Positions 36,220 through 44,138 of a DNA stretch of 47,410 bases are shown here, one piece after another. The notes under the pieces were generated by a model that saw only the letters and a list, made by a program, of their open reading frames with translations, did no database searches and was not told the origin of the DNA. Within the stretch, counting starts at the first letter, position 1; each line of letters opens with the position of its first letter. The DNA comes from Gammaproteobacteria bacterium. Lineage in GTDB: Bacteria; Pseudomonadota; Gammaproteobacteria; GRL18. Location of the stretch: assembly GCA_016744375.1 (NCBI GenBank), contig JADGEM010000034.1, forward strand, positions 1 to 47,410, read 5' to 3'. Position numbers and translations under genes: made by a program.

Positions 36220-37500
36220 ATGAAAATTGAGACAATAGCTGTACATGGCGGGTATGCCGTCGATCCAACCACTAAGGCCGTTGCCGTACCTATTTATCAA
36301 ACCACTTCTTATGCCTTTGATGATACCCAGCATGGCGCTGATTTATTTGATCTGAAAGTTTCAGGCAATATTTATACTCGAATCATGAATCCTACCACTG
36401 ATGTGCTGGAAAAACGTGTCACTGAGATGGAAGGTGGAGTTGGAGCCTTGGCACTGGCTTCTGGTATGGCTGCAATTACCAACGCAATCTTTACTATCTG
36501 TCAGGCTGGCGACAATATTGTCACCACCCCGACTTTATATGGCGGCACTTATAATCTGTTTGCTCATACCCTACCTCAATTAGGCATTGAAGCTCGTTTT
36601 GCCGATCCTAAAGATATAGATGCGATGGCGGCACTGGTCGATGATAAAACCAAGGCTGTATTTTGTGAATCCATTGGTAATCCTCTGGGAAATATTATTG
36701 ATCTGGGTGCTCTGGCTGATTTTGCTCATTCATACGGCTTGCCGTTAATTGTTGATAATACTGTGCCTTCACCTTATCTATGCCGGCCATTTGAACATGG
36801 TGCGGATATTGTAATCCACTCTCTGACCAAGTATATGGGTGGGCATGGTACTTCAATCGGCGGCATTATTGTTGATTCCGGCCAATTTCCATGGGCGGAT
36901 CATAAAGAACGCTATGCCTGCTTAAATGAACCGGATAAATCCTATCATGGTGTCGTTTATACTGAAGCACTGGGTGAAGCGGCTTATATCGGCCGGGCAC
37001 GGGTTGTCCCTCTGCGTAATATGGGCGCTGCTATTTCACCATTTAATAGCTTTATGGTTCTTCAGGGACTTGAAACGTTACCGGTAAGAATGGATCGCCA
37101 TTGTAAAAATGCGCTCAAAGTCGCTCAGTATCTGCAAAAAAATGAGCATGTCGAATGGGTTAATTTTGCTGGGCTCGATGATCACCCGGATAAAGCTCTG
37201 GTTGACAAATATATGGGCGGCAGAGCTTCAAGTATTCTCACTTTTGGTATAAAGGGCGGTCCGGAAGCAGGAGCACGTTTTATTGACGCACTGCAATTAG
37301 CCGTCCGTCTGGTTAACATTGGTGATGCCAAAACTTTGGCCTGCCACCCTGCCTCAACAACCCATCGCCAGTTAAATCCTGATGAAATGAAACAGGCAGG
37401 AGTCAGTGAAGATATGGTTCGTTTATCCATTGGTATTGAACACATTGATGATATTATTGACGACCTGGAACAGGCATTAAATGGGGTCTCAGATTCTTAA
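36220..37500 (+). CDS. metY: O-acetylhomoserine aminocarboxypropyltransferase (sulfhydrylase)
   Basis: PLP enzyme that joins O-acetylhomoserine and sulfide to homocysteine (direct sulfhydrylation route to methionine). It has 426 residues, the length of MetY rather than of MetB/MetC. The start METIAVHGGY..PTTKAVAVPIYQTTSY-type pattern and TRIMNPTTDVLEKRVTEMEGG are typical. The PLP lysine is K204 in SLTKYMGGHG, and GDAKTLACHPASTTHRQL is the C-terminal substrate loop. The ribosome-binding site is GGGGAA, 4-9 nt upstream. Monocistronic by layout. Confidence 0.94.
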   Translation: MKIETIAVHGGYAVDPTTKAVAVPIYQTTSYAFDDTQHGADLFDLKVSGNIYTRIMNPTTDVLEKRVTEMEGGVGALALASGMAAITNAIFTICQAGDNIVTTPTLYGGTYNLFAHTLPQLGIEARFADPKDIDAMAALVDDKTKAVFCESIGNPLGNIIDLGALADFAHSYGLPLIVDNTVPSPYLCRPFEHGADIVIHSLTKYMGGHGTSIGGIIVDSGQFPWADHKERYACLNEPDKSYHGVVYTEALGEAAYIGRARVVPLRNMGAAISPFNSFMVLQGLETLPVRMDRHCKNALKVAQYLQKNEHVEWVNFAGLDDHPDKALVDKYMGGRASSILTFGIKGGPEAGARFIDALQLAVRLVNIGDAKTLACHPASTTHRQLNPDEMKQAGVSEDMVRLSIGIEHIDDIIDDLEQALNGVSDS

Positions 37501-37509
37501 ATCCATGAG

Positions 37510-37557
37510 CATGGGCAGCCGCCCATGAACGACCTTTACTCACCTACTGTGAGTAAA
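37510..37557 (+). repeat. two tandem hairpins after metY
   Basis: CATGGGC-(AGCC)-GCCCATG at 37510-37527 (7 perfect pairs) and TTTACTCAC-(CTACT)-GTGAGTAAA at 37535-37557 (9 perfect pairs). Neither ends in a clear U-run, so they may stop RNase degradation or act as a weak rho-dependent end rather than as an intrinsic terminator. Confidence 0.65.
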
Positions 37558-37628
37558 ATCACTTCCATAATAAAACAACTGTTTATAATAGCGCCAAATT
37601 ATTTATTATCAGGCAAGTTGTTTTATTT

Positions 37629-38558
37629 ATGGTCAATTCCAGAGAAAAACTCAGAAGAATAAGTCAATATACTTTTTATCTGCTGTTTTTAACCGCACCA
37701 ATATTTGATCTCTTGCGCTTTGATCTCTACGAAGGTTATTTTGTCATCTTTGGCCAGCCCTGGGCGTTTGGGCTTCAGTCAACTGAATTTCAATGTATTG
37801 ATACTGCCACTCAGGTTCGCAATCTTTTATTAAATTTTATATTTCCCGTAATTATCCTGGTGGTAGTTTCAATACTGGTAGCCTGGAAATATGGGCGCAT
37901 TTATTGCGGCTGGTTATGCCCGCATTTTTCAGTCGTTGAAACCATAAATGCCACCATGCTCAAGCAACTTGGACGTGTTACACTGTGGGAAAAAAGACCC
38001 GCTGAAAAAAAAGAATTTATTGCATGGGTGCTGGTACTCAGTCTTTGCATTCTTATCGCCTTCATCTGGTCTTTTACTCTGCTAAGTTATGTGTTACCAC
38101 CAAAGGGCCTGGCTCTGGATCTGTACCACCTTAAACTCTCTTTTGGTCCTTCACTCGCATTACTGGTTCTGACCAGTCTCTTAACTTTTGATTTCTTTTT
38201 TGCCCGTCATTTATTTTGTAAATACGGTTGTTCTTACGGCATGCTGCAAAGTTTTGCATGGATGGCGAACAGTAAGGCTATGGTCATTGGTTTTGATAAA
38301 CCCCGAGCAAATCTTTGCCAGTCATGCGACAACGAATGTGATAAAGCCTGCCCGATGCGTTTGTCAGTAAGGGGAATAAAAAGGGTAAAGTTTCCCTGCA
38401 CCCAATGTGGTATTTGTCTGGATGTCTGTGATGATGTGCAGGAAAAAGCACACAAGGGTGAAATCCGGGTGATTAACTGGGTGAGTAGTGATGAAGCAGT
38501 TACCGTAGACAGGCAGGCTGCTTCATTTGATATCAAGCGATTAAAAAAATCAAAGTAA
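37629..38558 (+). CDS. membrane polyferredoxin of the CcoG/RdxA/NapH type
   Basis: 309 residues, membrane-bound, with two ferredoxin-type 4Fe-4S motifs near the C-terminus (CQSCDNECDKACP and CTQCGICLDVC). Earlier paired cysteines typical of the NapH/CcoG/NosR superfamily are in YCGWLCP (near 95) and CKYGC (near 201). About four transmembrane helices are visible. The N-terminal region resembles CcoG, but full CcoG proteins are about 470 residues with a C-terminal Ig-like domain, which is missing here. Such proteins pass electrons across the membrane or mature copper-haem oxidases. No oxidase or nitrate reductase gene is adjacent, so the role is undetermined. Confidence 0.75.
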   Translation: MVNSREKLRRISQYTFYLLFLTAPIFDLLRFDLYEGYFVIFGQPWAFGLQSTEFQCIDTATQVRNLLLNFIFPVIILVVVSILVAWKYGRIYCGWLCPHFSVVETINATMLKQLGRVTLWEKRPAEKKEFIAWVLVLSLCILIAFIWSFTLLSYVLPPKGLALDLYHLKLSFGPSLALLVLTSLLTFDFFFARHLFCKYGCSYGMLQSFAWMANSKAMVIGFDKPRANLCQSCDNECDKACPMRLSVRGIKRVKFPCTQCGICLDVCDDVQEKAHKGEIRVINWVSSDEAVTVDRQAASFDIKRLKKSK

Positions 38559-38712
38559 GATCTGCCAGCCCTGAATGGCAGTCACCATAAAGAAAAAATC
38601 CTGTCACGTTGTTTATAAGACCTGTTTTTTTAACACAGTTTAAAAAGCAGAAACATAATCAATCTCAATCTAACTTGAAATATCTCAATAGCTTTCTATT
38701 ATTAAATCAGGT

Positions 38713-38739
38713 TTAAGTTTCTGGGTAGTCTGCCGATAC
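38713..38739 (+). promoter_or_regulatory. sigma-28 (FliA) flagellar promoter for the chemoreceptor gene
   Basis: TTAAGTTT (38713-38720), an 11-bp spacer, then GCCGATAC (38732-38739). The enteric sigma-28 consensus is TAAAGTTT-N11-GCCGATAA, so the two boxes match 7/8 and 7/8 with exact spacing. Predicted start of transcription is near 38746, about 20-30 nt upstream of the chemoreceptor's start codon. Confidence 0.75.
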
Positions 38740-38763
38740 TTAAACTACATGTTTCTTTAATGT

Positions 38764-40809
38764 ATGAGGTGTCAGGTGGTATTTTCTTCAAATGAAGTGT
38801 CTAAAAATCGTTCTTCTTTATTAATAAGACACAAAATCTGGTTGGGCTTTTCAATTGTTCTGCTGATCATGCTCATTATTTCTATACTGGCCTTCAGCAC
38901 TCTTAAAAAGGTTAATCAATCAGTAAACACTGTTGTTGAAGAAAACCAGCCCATGGTTATTGCTTCACTTGAACTATCTGACAAACTGCACAAAGCCAGT
39001 GGTTCTTTAGGTTTTTTTCTTCTTAGCAAGGAAGATGATCATAAAAATGCTTACCTCAAAGCACTTGAAAATGTTAAGCAAAGCTATCAGAAACTCAAAT
39101 CCGTCTCTAAAAATGAAAAACGAAGCATTGTTGTGGGACTCGAGGCAGAAATAAACCAGTTTATCTCTTATAAGGACAAGATGCTGCCCTTACCAAGTGA
39201 TTTAAGACTTAATTTTCCTGCATTTAATTATGCTTCAAAAAATTTAAACCCATTTGCCCAGATTACTTTGCAAATTTTAGAGGAGGTGATACTTTCTGAG
39301 GATGAAGAAGATCCTTCTCAGGAACGCAAGCAACTTTTAAATGACTTGCAAAATTATCGTTATGCCTGGATGTCACTGCTGAACAATGTCAGAATCTTTT
39401 TAAATCAGCCTGTTGAATCCAATTTAAATAATCTTAATAATTCTTTATCCGGCATCCCTGCATTATTAGAAAAATTAGGGCAAAAGAGCGATCTGTTCAC
39501 CTTTGAACAAGAGGATGGCTTCCCAAAAATCAGTGAAAATTCAAATATATATCTAAAAAATACTGCAGAAATGATCAGCATTCAAACAAGTGGTAAACAT
39601 CGTATGGACGCTTATATCATACGCAATGAGTTAGGTCCGTTAATGTCAAAGATTGAAACCTCTCTTAGCCAGATAGTAACCCATCAAGAATCTGAAATTA
39701 TAAAGAATAGTGATGCCTTATTAAATGAGGTTGAAGACGGTATTAACTTACAGTTAATATTACTGATCATTGGACTGATTATCGGTGCGATAGCAGCCTG
39801 GCTCATCAGCAGCATAATCAGCAAGAACCTGAATACTACAGTTAAAGCAATGAGAGATGTTGCCGAAGGTGAAGGTGATCTGACACAACGCCTTGAAGTA
39901 AAGGGTAATGATGAAATTGCACAACTCTCTAAGGCATTCAATACCTTCTCTGCCAAAGTCGCCTCAGTGGTTAGTGAAGTAGCCGCTGTCAGCGAACAAT
40001 TGTCATCTGCTTCAACAGAAGTGAATGAACTCACCAGTAAAACTCAGCATGCCATGGCCACACAACGAACCAAAGTTGAAGATGTTTCTTCTTCTATGTC
40101 AAAAATATCACAACAAGTTGATGACATATCAAAAAATACAGAAAAAGCAGCGGATGTGTCACAACAGGCAAATGATGAGTCAATAGAAGGAAAACGTATT
40201 ATTAATGAAGGCATCAACATCATTACAAAATTAAAAAAAGATTTTGAAGGAGCCACCAGCACGGTCAAATCCGTTGAAGATGATGCAGAATCCATTGGCA
40301 GCGTTCTTGATGTGATTCAGGGTATTGCCGAACAAACGAATTTGCTGGCTCTTAATGCTGCGATTGAAGCTGCCCGGGCAGGGGAACAAGGACGAGGCTT
40401 TGCTGTCGTTGCAGATGAAGTTCGTACACTTGCCTCCAGGACACAGGATTCAACTTTAGAAATTAAAACCATCATTGAGCGTCTACAGGCGGGTTCAAGT
40501 AAAGCAGTACAAGTAATGAAACACGGCACAGAACAAGTTCAAAGCAGTGTTGATTCCACTAATAAGGTTGGCGCATCTCTAGAAAAGATTTCACAGTCCG
40601 TAACCAGTATGAATTGTATGAATAGTCAGATAGCCAAAGCGACTGTCGAACATCTATCTGTTTCAGCTCAGGTAAATCAGGGCGTTAATGATATTTCCAG
40701 TGTTGCCGAAGAAGCATCTGAAGATGTCGAACATATTGCCCTTTCCGGTGATGGTGTTTCTCAACTCACTCAAAAACTGCAGTCTTTAGTGGGACAATTT
40801 CGTTATTAA
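38764..40809 (+). CDS. methyl-accepting chemotaxis protein
   Basis: Transmembrane chemoreceptor, 681 residues. TM1 (about 25-47) precedes a periplasmic sensor domain of about 280 residues rich in helices, a ligand-binding region I cannot name. TM2 (about 332-352), a HAMP domain (about 353-405) and a cytoplasmic signalling coiled coil follow. The hairpin tip is the highly conserved [21 protein letters not shown], which contacts CheA and CheW. The start is uncertain: ATG 38764 has no good ribosome-binding site, while GTG 38776 lies just after AGGTG. A sigma-28 promoter precedes it. No che or fli genes lie in the window. Lacks an obvious CheR-binding pentapeptide at the C-terminus. Confidence 0.92.
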   Translation: MRCQVVFSSNEVSKNRSSLLIRHKIWLGFSIVLLIMLIISILAFSTLKKVNQSVNTVVEENQPMVIASLELSDKLHKASGSLGFFLLSKEDDHKNAYLKALENVKQSYQKLKSVSKNEKRSIVVGLEAEINQFISYKDKMLPLPSDLRLNFPAFNYASKNLNPFAQITLQILEEVILSEDEEDPSQERKQLLNDLQNYRYAWMSLLNNVRIFLNQPVESNLNNLNNSLSGIPALLEKLGQKSDLFTFEQEDGFPKISENSNIYLKNTAEMISIQTSGKHRMDAYIIRNELGPLMSKIETSLSQIVTHQESEIIKNSDALLNEVEDGINLQLILLIIGLIIGAIAAWLISSIISKNLNTTVKAMRDVAEGEGDLTQRLEVKGNDEIAQLSKAFNTFSAKVASVVSEVAAVSEQLSSASTEVNELTSKTQHAMATQRTKVEDVSSSMSKISQQVDDISKNTEKAADVSQQANDESIEGKRIINEGINIITKLKKDFEGATSTVKSVEDDAESIGSVLDVIQGIAEQTNLLALNAAIEAARAGEQGRGFAVVADEVRTLASRTQDSTLEIKTIIERLQAGSSKAVQVMKHGTEQVQSSVDSTNKVGASLEKISQSVTSMNCMNSQIAKATVEHLSVSAQVNQGVNDISSVAEEASEDVEHIALSGDGVSQLTQKLQSLVGQFRY

Positions 40810-40952
40810 TGATGCCACAAGGAGACAGATTATTAATTTAGCCCTTTCCTGTCACACAAATAGAAGGAAATGAACTCTTTCCTCGAAACGATTTATTCTG
40901 ATACAATTCATTGAGAAAAATATCAACTTAACAAAACATGATATATCCCTCA

Positions 40953-42140
40953 ATGAAAAAACTCATTATTGTTCTTTTTTTAATCATTCTTTCTTCAGCC
41001 ATTACAGTACAAGCAACAGCGCTGCCCAAAGAATGCATTGATAACTTGCAGAAACAGGCAATACAATCAGGCCTGTCTCAAGCCATAATTGATGAAATTA
41101 TTCCTAATCTTAAAGCACTTCCCAAAGTCATAAAGTCAGACAAATCACAGGCCGAATTCACACAGACCTTTTATTCTTATCTCAGTAAACGTGTCACTTC
41201 TGCACGCATAAAAGAAGGTAATCAATTATTAAAAAAACATGATCAATTTCTTAAGACCCTGGTTCACCAGTATGGTGTACCAGGCCGATACCTCATTGCA
41301 TTCTGGGGACTGGAAACTAATTTTGGTCATTATCTCGGCAATCTCTCAACTCTCAACTCCCTGGCCACACTTGCCTGTGACCCACGTCGCTCTGAATTTT
41401 TTACAAATGAGCTTCTGCTGGCTTTAAAATTGATAGAACGAGAGTCATTGCTGCCTGATAAAATGAAAGGCTCCTGGGCTGGTGCAATGGGCCATACCCA
41501 GTTTATGCCATCGACCTATTATCAATATGCGGTGGATGGTGATGGTGATGGGCAGATAAACCTCTGGTTAAGCGAAAAAGACGCCCTTGCCAGCAGTGCC
41601 AATTATCTTCAGCAACTGGGCTGGAATACTGGTGAACGCTGGGGAAGAGAAGTCAAACTACCAGCAGACTTTCATTATGAATTAACCGGCTTTAAAAATT
41701 GGAAATCATTAAAAGAATGGAAAACTCTAGGAGTAAGAACCATCAGTGGTTCTCTCCTGCCTGATGTTGATATTAAAGCAGCGGTTCTGCTCCCCTCCGG
41801 TCACACCGGCCCAGTATTTCTTGTGTATCCTAATTTCGATATTATTATGAACTGGAATCGCAGTAAAACTTATGCACTTTCAGTAGGACTACTTTCTGAT
41901 CGGATTATTGGCATGGCACCATTAAAAAATACTGCGGATAAGCAGAAACCATTAAGCGTTAAAACAGTATTCACTCTGCAAAACAATCTTAATCAGGCTG
42001 GTTTCAATGCAGGACAGCCGGACGGAATTATCGGATCAAATACTCAGGAAGCCCTCCAGGCATTTCAGACATCTGTTGGCTTAATTGCAGATGGTTATCC
42101 TGATCACACAACAATAAAAAAACTGCTGCAAGCCAATTAA
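40953..42140 (+). CDS. lytic murein transglycosylase (MltB family) with peptidoglycan-binding domain
   Basis: Cleaves peptidoglycan glycan strands with anhydromuramic acid formation. Numbered from ATG 40938: a signal peptide (hydrophobic core about 8-24) and an MltB-type catalytic domain (about 30-320) with catalytic glutamate E126 in FWGLETNFG. The QFMPSTYYQYAVDGDGDG segment resembles the EF-hand-like loop of Slt35. A C-terminal PG_binding_1 domain (about 335-400: LNQAGFNAGQPDGIIGSNTQEALQAFQ) follows. I prefer ATG 40953 (MKKLIIVLF), which gives a classic signal peptide; neither start has a clear ribosome-binding site. It has no lipobox cysteine at the signal end, so it may be soluble periplasmic. 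Confidence 0.88.
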   Translation: MKKLIIVLFLIILSSAITVQATALPKECIDNLQKQAIQSGLSQAIIDEIIPNLKALPKVIKSDKSQAEFTQTFYSYLSKRVTSARIKEGNQLLKKHDQFLKTLVHQYGVPGRYLIAFWGLETNFGHYLGNLSTLNSLATLACDPRRSEFFTNELLLALKLIERESLLPDKMKGSWAGAMGHTQFMPSTYYQYAVDGDGDGQINLWLSEKDALASSANYLQQLGWNTGERWGREVKLPADFHYELTGFKNWKSLKEWKTLGVRTISGSLLPDVDIKAAVLLPSGHTGPVFLVYPNFDIIMNWNRSKTYALSVGLLSDRIIGMAPLKNTADKQKPLSVKTVFTLQNNLNQAGFNAGQPDGIIGSNTQEALQAFQTSVGLIADGYPDHTTIKKLLQAN

Positions 42141-42145
42141 CTTAA

Positions 42146-42601
42146 TTACTGACACAAGTCTGCTGTAAGAAACCATTTGATACATGCTGTATTTTCAGCT
42201 ATTTCAACACAAACTACAGCAGCATTTTGAAATTTAATAAGCCTATTGTTTTCATCCCCTGCAACCAGGCTGGAAACCACTTTTTGAATATTAGGCAAAT
42301 GTCCTACAAATAGAGTGGCATCATCTCGAATTTGTCCTATTAATACATCAGGCTGATCATTTGGCTTCAGACCTTTCAATTCTGCAATTTTATCAACATT
42401 TAATCGCTCTGCAAAAATATTGGCTGTTTGTATTGCTCTCAATTTACCACTATGAGCAATTTCTCGGATCAGTACATTATTTGTTTTCAGCAGATCGGCA
42501 ACCTTGCACACTTCCTCAGAGCCTTCATCAGATAATGGTCTTTTTTCATCAACTTCTTTTGTTAATGCCATACCATGTTGAGCAAAATAAACAGTTTTCA
42601 T
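42146..42601 (-). CDS. SixA-like histidine phosphatase (QHG subfamily)
   Basis: 151 residues of the histidine phosphatase (phosphoglycerate mutase-like) fold. The catalytic histidine is in VYFAQHG: the usual RHG has Gln for Arg, a variant that recurs in one SixA-like subgroup as I recall. RPLSDEGSEEV, HSGKLRAIQTA and FVGHLPN supply the other active-site residues. Known SixA dephosphorylates the histidine-phosphotransfer protein/ArcB or PtsN; the substrate here is unknown. ATG 42601 is preferred over the adjacent GTG 42604. It lies 21-24 bp downstream of a second SixA-like gene and forms a pair with it. Confidence 0.8.
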   Translation of the reverse strand: MKTVYFAQHGMALTKEVDEKRPLSDEGSEEVCKVADLLKTNNVLIREIAHSGKLRAIQTANIFAERLNVDKIAELKGLKPNDQPDVLIGQIRDDATLFVGHLPNIQKVVSSLVAGDENNRLIKFQNAAVVCVEIAENTACIKWFLTADLCQ

Positions 42602-42624
42602 CACTTTTATCTCTTATTATAATA

Positions 42625-43167
42625 TTAAGGAAGATTTTTCGGCCTTTGTACAAAGTAGTTTAGCACTTTATGACTCTGTTTTAGTTCGTACCATGGTTGA
42701 GAAAATTGAATACAGGCCAGGGTTGCAGTCGGTAGAAGTTTACCATCAGCCGGTCTTTTAATTTCCGGCACAAAGAATTCTAACAGTTCTTCCAGTCCTG
42801 GATTATGACCAACCAGTAAGACACATGAGTAAACACTTTCTGTTTCTGATATCACCTGAAGTAAATCCATCATTTCAGCTTCATAAATGCGCTCATCTGT
42901 TTTAATTAATTCCATTGGGTAATCAATGGATTTGCTGAATTTTTCTGCGGTACTCAGAGCCCGTTTGGCAGGGGAACTGAGTAATACATCTGGAAATAAG
43001 TATTGCTCTCTCACTCCTTCACTTAACTTTTTCCTAAACTTTTTCCTAAACCAAAGCCCCATTTCTTTTGCATTTCGCTTGCCACGTTTTTTTAAAGGAC
43101 GTTCAAAATCACTGCAATGAGCATTCCAGTCAGATTTCCCATGACGTAAAAGCAGTAATTGTTTCAT
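42625..43167 (-). CDS. SixA-like histidine phosphatase
   Basis: 180 residues. The catalytic motif LLLRHGKSDW is at the N-terminus (H10). Further motifs are FERPLKKRGKRNA near 22-34, LSSPAKRALSTAEKF near 63-77 and VLLVGHNPGLEELLEF near 118-133, all matching the SixA-type phosphohistidine phosphatase. It is longer and more basic than the neighbouring QHG protein and keeps the complete RHG. The two tandem genes are probably co-transcribed and may act on different phosphoproteins. Confidence 0.85.
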   Translation of the reverse strand: MKQLLLLRHGKSDWNAHCSDFERPLKKRGKRNAKEMGLWFRKKFRKKLSEGVREQYLFPDVLLSSPAKRALSTAEKFSKSIDYPMELIKTDERIYEAEMMDLLQVISETESVYSCVLLVGHNPGLEELLEFFVPEIKRPADGKLLPTATLACIQFSQPWYELKQSHKVLNYFVQRPKNLP

Positions 43168-43328
43168 TTAATGAATCCCTTTCGTTAACCAGTTCACATC
43201 TCTAGCATGTCAGCATAATAACGATTAGTGTATCGTACTTTGTTTAAAAACCATAAAAACAGATATCTTACTGTTATTAAAGATATTTAATCACTTCTCC
43301 CCTATCATTAACAGGCAAAAAAACAGGA

Positions 43329-43346
43329 TGTAATTTTTCTCCTACG
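43329..43346 (+). promoter_or_regulatory. candidate GacA-type activator box upstream of the GGA-rich small RNA
   Basis: TGTAAT-N6-CCTACG at 43329-43346 matches the GacA/UvrY/LetA box TGTAAG-N6-CTTACA at 9 of 12 positions with exact spacing. Its centre lies about 54 bp upstream of the predicted transcription start of the small RNA, closer than the usual -120 to -190. Confidence 0.4.
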
Positions 43347-43358
43347 GAATAACCCTTA

Positions 43359-43386
43359 TTGATGAATTTTTTTTGCCTGATAAGAT
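43359..43386 (+). promoter_or_regulatory. predicted promoter of the GGA-rich small RNA
   Basis: TTGATG (43359-43364) and TAAGAT (43381-43386) with a 16-bp spacer, 4/6 and 4/6 against sigma-70 consensus. Transcription would start near 43392. The boxes are imperfect, as expected for an activator-dependent promoter. Confidence 0.4.
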
Positions 43387-43391
43387 ACTCC

Positions 43392-43560
43392 CATGGGTTA
43401 GGAAATCCAACTAAGGAAGGTGAAAGAAGGAACGATTAGGGAGTATAGGGTCTAAGGATAGATCGACAGGCAGGAACCTTTTAATATTCTTTTATTAAAT
43501 AACAGCCTGATAGGGAGTCACAAAAAGCGACTGTAGTTTAATTACTCGTCGCTTTTTTTA
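43392..43560 (+). ncRNA. candidate CsrB/RsmZ-type CsrA-sequestering small RNA
   Basis: A stretch of about 168 nt without an ORF. GGA occurs seven times, starting at 43401, 43415, 43429, 43440, 43456, 43473 and 43514. Several lie in hairpin loops: GGGTT-AGGA-AATCC (43395-43408), TCTA-AGGA-TAGA (43451-43462), AGG-CAGGAA-CCT (43468-43479) and TGAT-AGGGA-GTCA (43508-43520). That is the signature of CsrA/RsmA-binding sites. A perfect 10-bp stem with a U7 tail ends it, and a promoter and GacA-like box precede it. In known systems such RNAs titrate the translational repressor CsrA. The exact 5' end is predicted only. Confidence 0.65.
43522..43559 (+). terminator. strong intrinsic terminator of the GGA-rich small RNA
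   Basis: AAAAAGCGAC (43522-43531), a 16-nt loop, GTCGCTTTTT (43548-43557) and a further TT, giving seven Us after the GC part. It belongs to the plus strand, where no protein gene lies upstream. Confidence 0.9.
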
Positions 43561-43579
43561 TGCCCGTCGTTTAATAAGG

Positions 43580-43650
43580 CAAAAAAAGCACCAACCGCTA
43601 TACGCATTGACAATGATAGTTTCATTTATCTAATAAAATACGCATAGCGG
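43580..43650 (-). terminator. possible minus-strand terminator after the 71-residue gene
   Basis: CCGCTAT (43595-43601) and ATAGCGG (43644-43650) form a 7-bp stem. On the minus strand it is followed by TTGGTGCTTTTTTT. The loop is long (42 nt) and the U-run is displaced, so confidence is low. Confidence 0.35.
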
Positions 43651-43677
43651 CAGTAAGCCTGCTTATCAAATTTAATA

Positions 43678-43893
43678 TCACCCATTCAGAAAAACACGTC
43701 TCAATTTTTCTTCCAGAGCACCAATTTCTTTAGGAAGCTGATGGCTGGTCATTACCAAAGAACGTTCCTGTGGATCTTTCACCACCCAACCGGATTCATT
43801 CAGATCCATAGTCAAACCCAGTTTTTGAGTAATACTGGCCAGTGTCATATGCTGCTGGATAAAGCTGTATTCAACGCTTGATAATGTGTTCAT
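43678..43893 (-). CDS. hypothetical 71-residue protein
   Basis: I do not recognise it. It is soluble, with a short N-terminal helix (SSVEYSFIQQHMTLASITQKLGL), a strand pair (SGWVVKDPQERSLVMTS) and a C-terminal basic helix (GALEEKLRRVF). It has no cysteines. GGAAATT lies upstream of the ATG, a plausible ribosome-binding context. It stands between the small RNA and the divergent WYL regulator gene. A role linked to either is not shown. Confidence 0.55.
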   Translation of the reverse strand: MNTLSSVEYSFIQQHMTLASITQKLGLTMDLNESGWVVKDPQERSLVMTSHQLPKEIGALEEKLRRVFLNG

Positions 43894-44073
43894 GGTAATT
43901 TCCTGCCTTACTCGATTTAATCATTAAAAAAATTAGTGGTACTTTTAGAGACAACATTGATATTTATGAGTCAACATTATAATCAATTTGATGATAACTA
44001 TATATAATCATTTTGATTATGTCAACTAATCATATTGAAATAATTTATCTGTTTCGTTATTATTTGTTCCAGA

Positions 44074-44104
44074 TAAAAAAATCGCTATCTAAAACTGATA
44101 GCCC
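44074..44104 (-). terminator. minus-strand terminator-like hairpin in the WYL upstream region
   Basis: On the minus strand GCTATC-(AGTTTTA)-GATAGC is followed by GATTTTTTTATC. No minus-strand gene lies just upstream of it, so it may end antisense transcription from the WYL region. It resembles the hairpin at 35526-35560 in stem and tail (GATAGCG then a T-run). Confidence 0.5.
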
Positions 44105-44138
44105 TGACCAATATCCAGAAGATATAAGCGAGAAATAA

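Noticed and set aside
39684..40034. 116-codon minus-strand frame within the chemoreceptor gene
   Set aside because: Opposite the HAMP and coiled-coil region; Ser/Thr-rich composition mirrors the sense codons.
42560..42601. QHG in the first SixA-like protein as an inactivating mutation
   Set aside because: As I recall, the Gln variant recurs in one SixA-like subgroup, and the other active-site motifs are intact.
43501..43560. The GCGAC/GTCGC hairpin as a protein-gene terminator
   Set aside because: No plus-strand gene lies upstream; it fits better as the end of the GGA-rich RNA.
43392..43560. 6S RNA, tmRNA, RNase P or SRP RNA in the same gap
   Set aside because: None of the conserved cores of those RNAs is visible; GGA-in-loop hairpins fit a CsrA-binding RNA instead.
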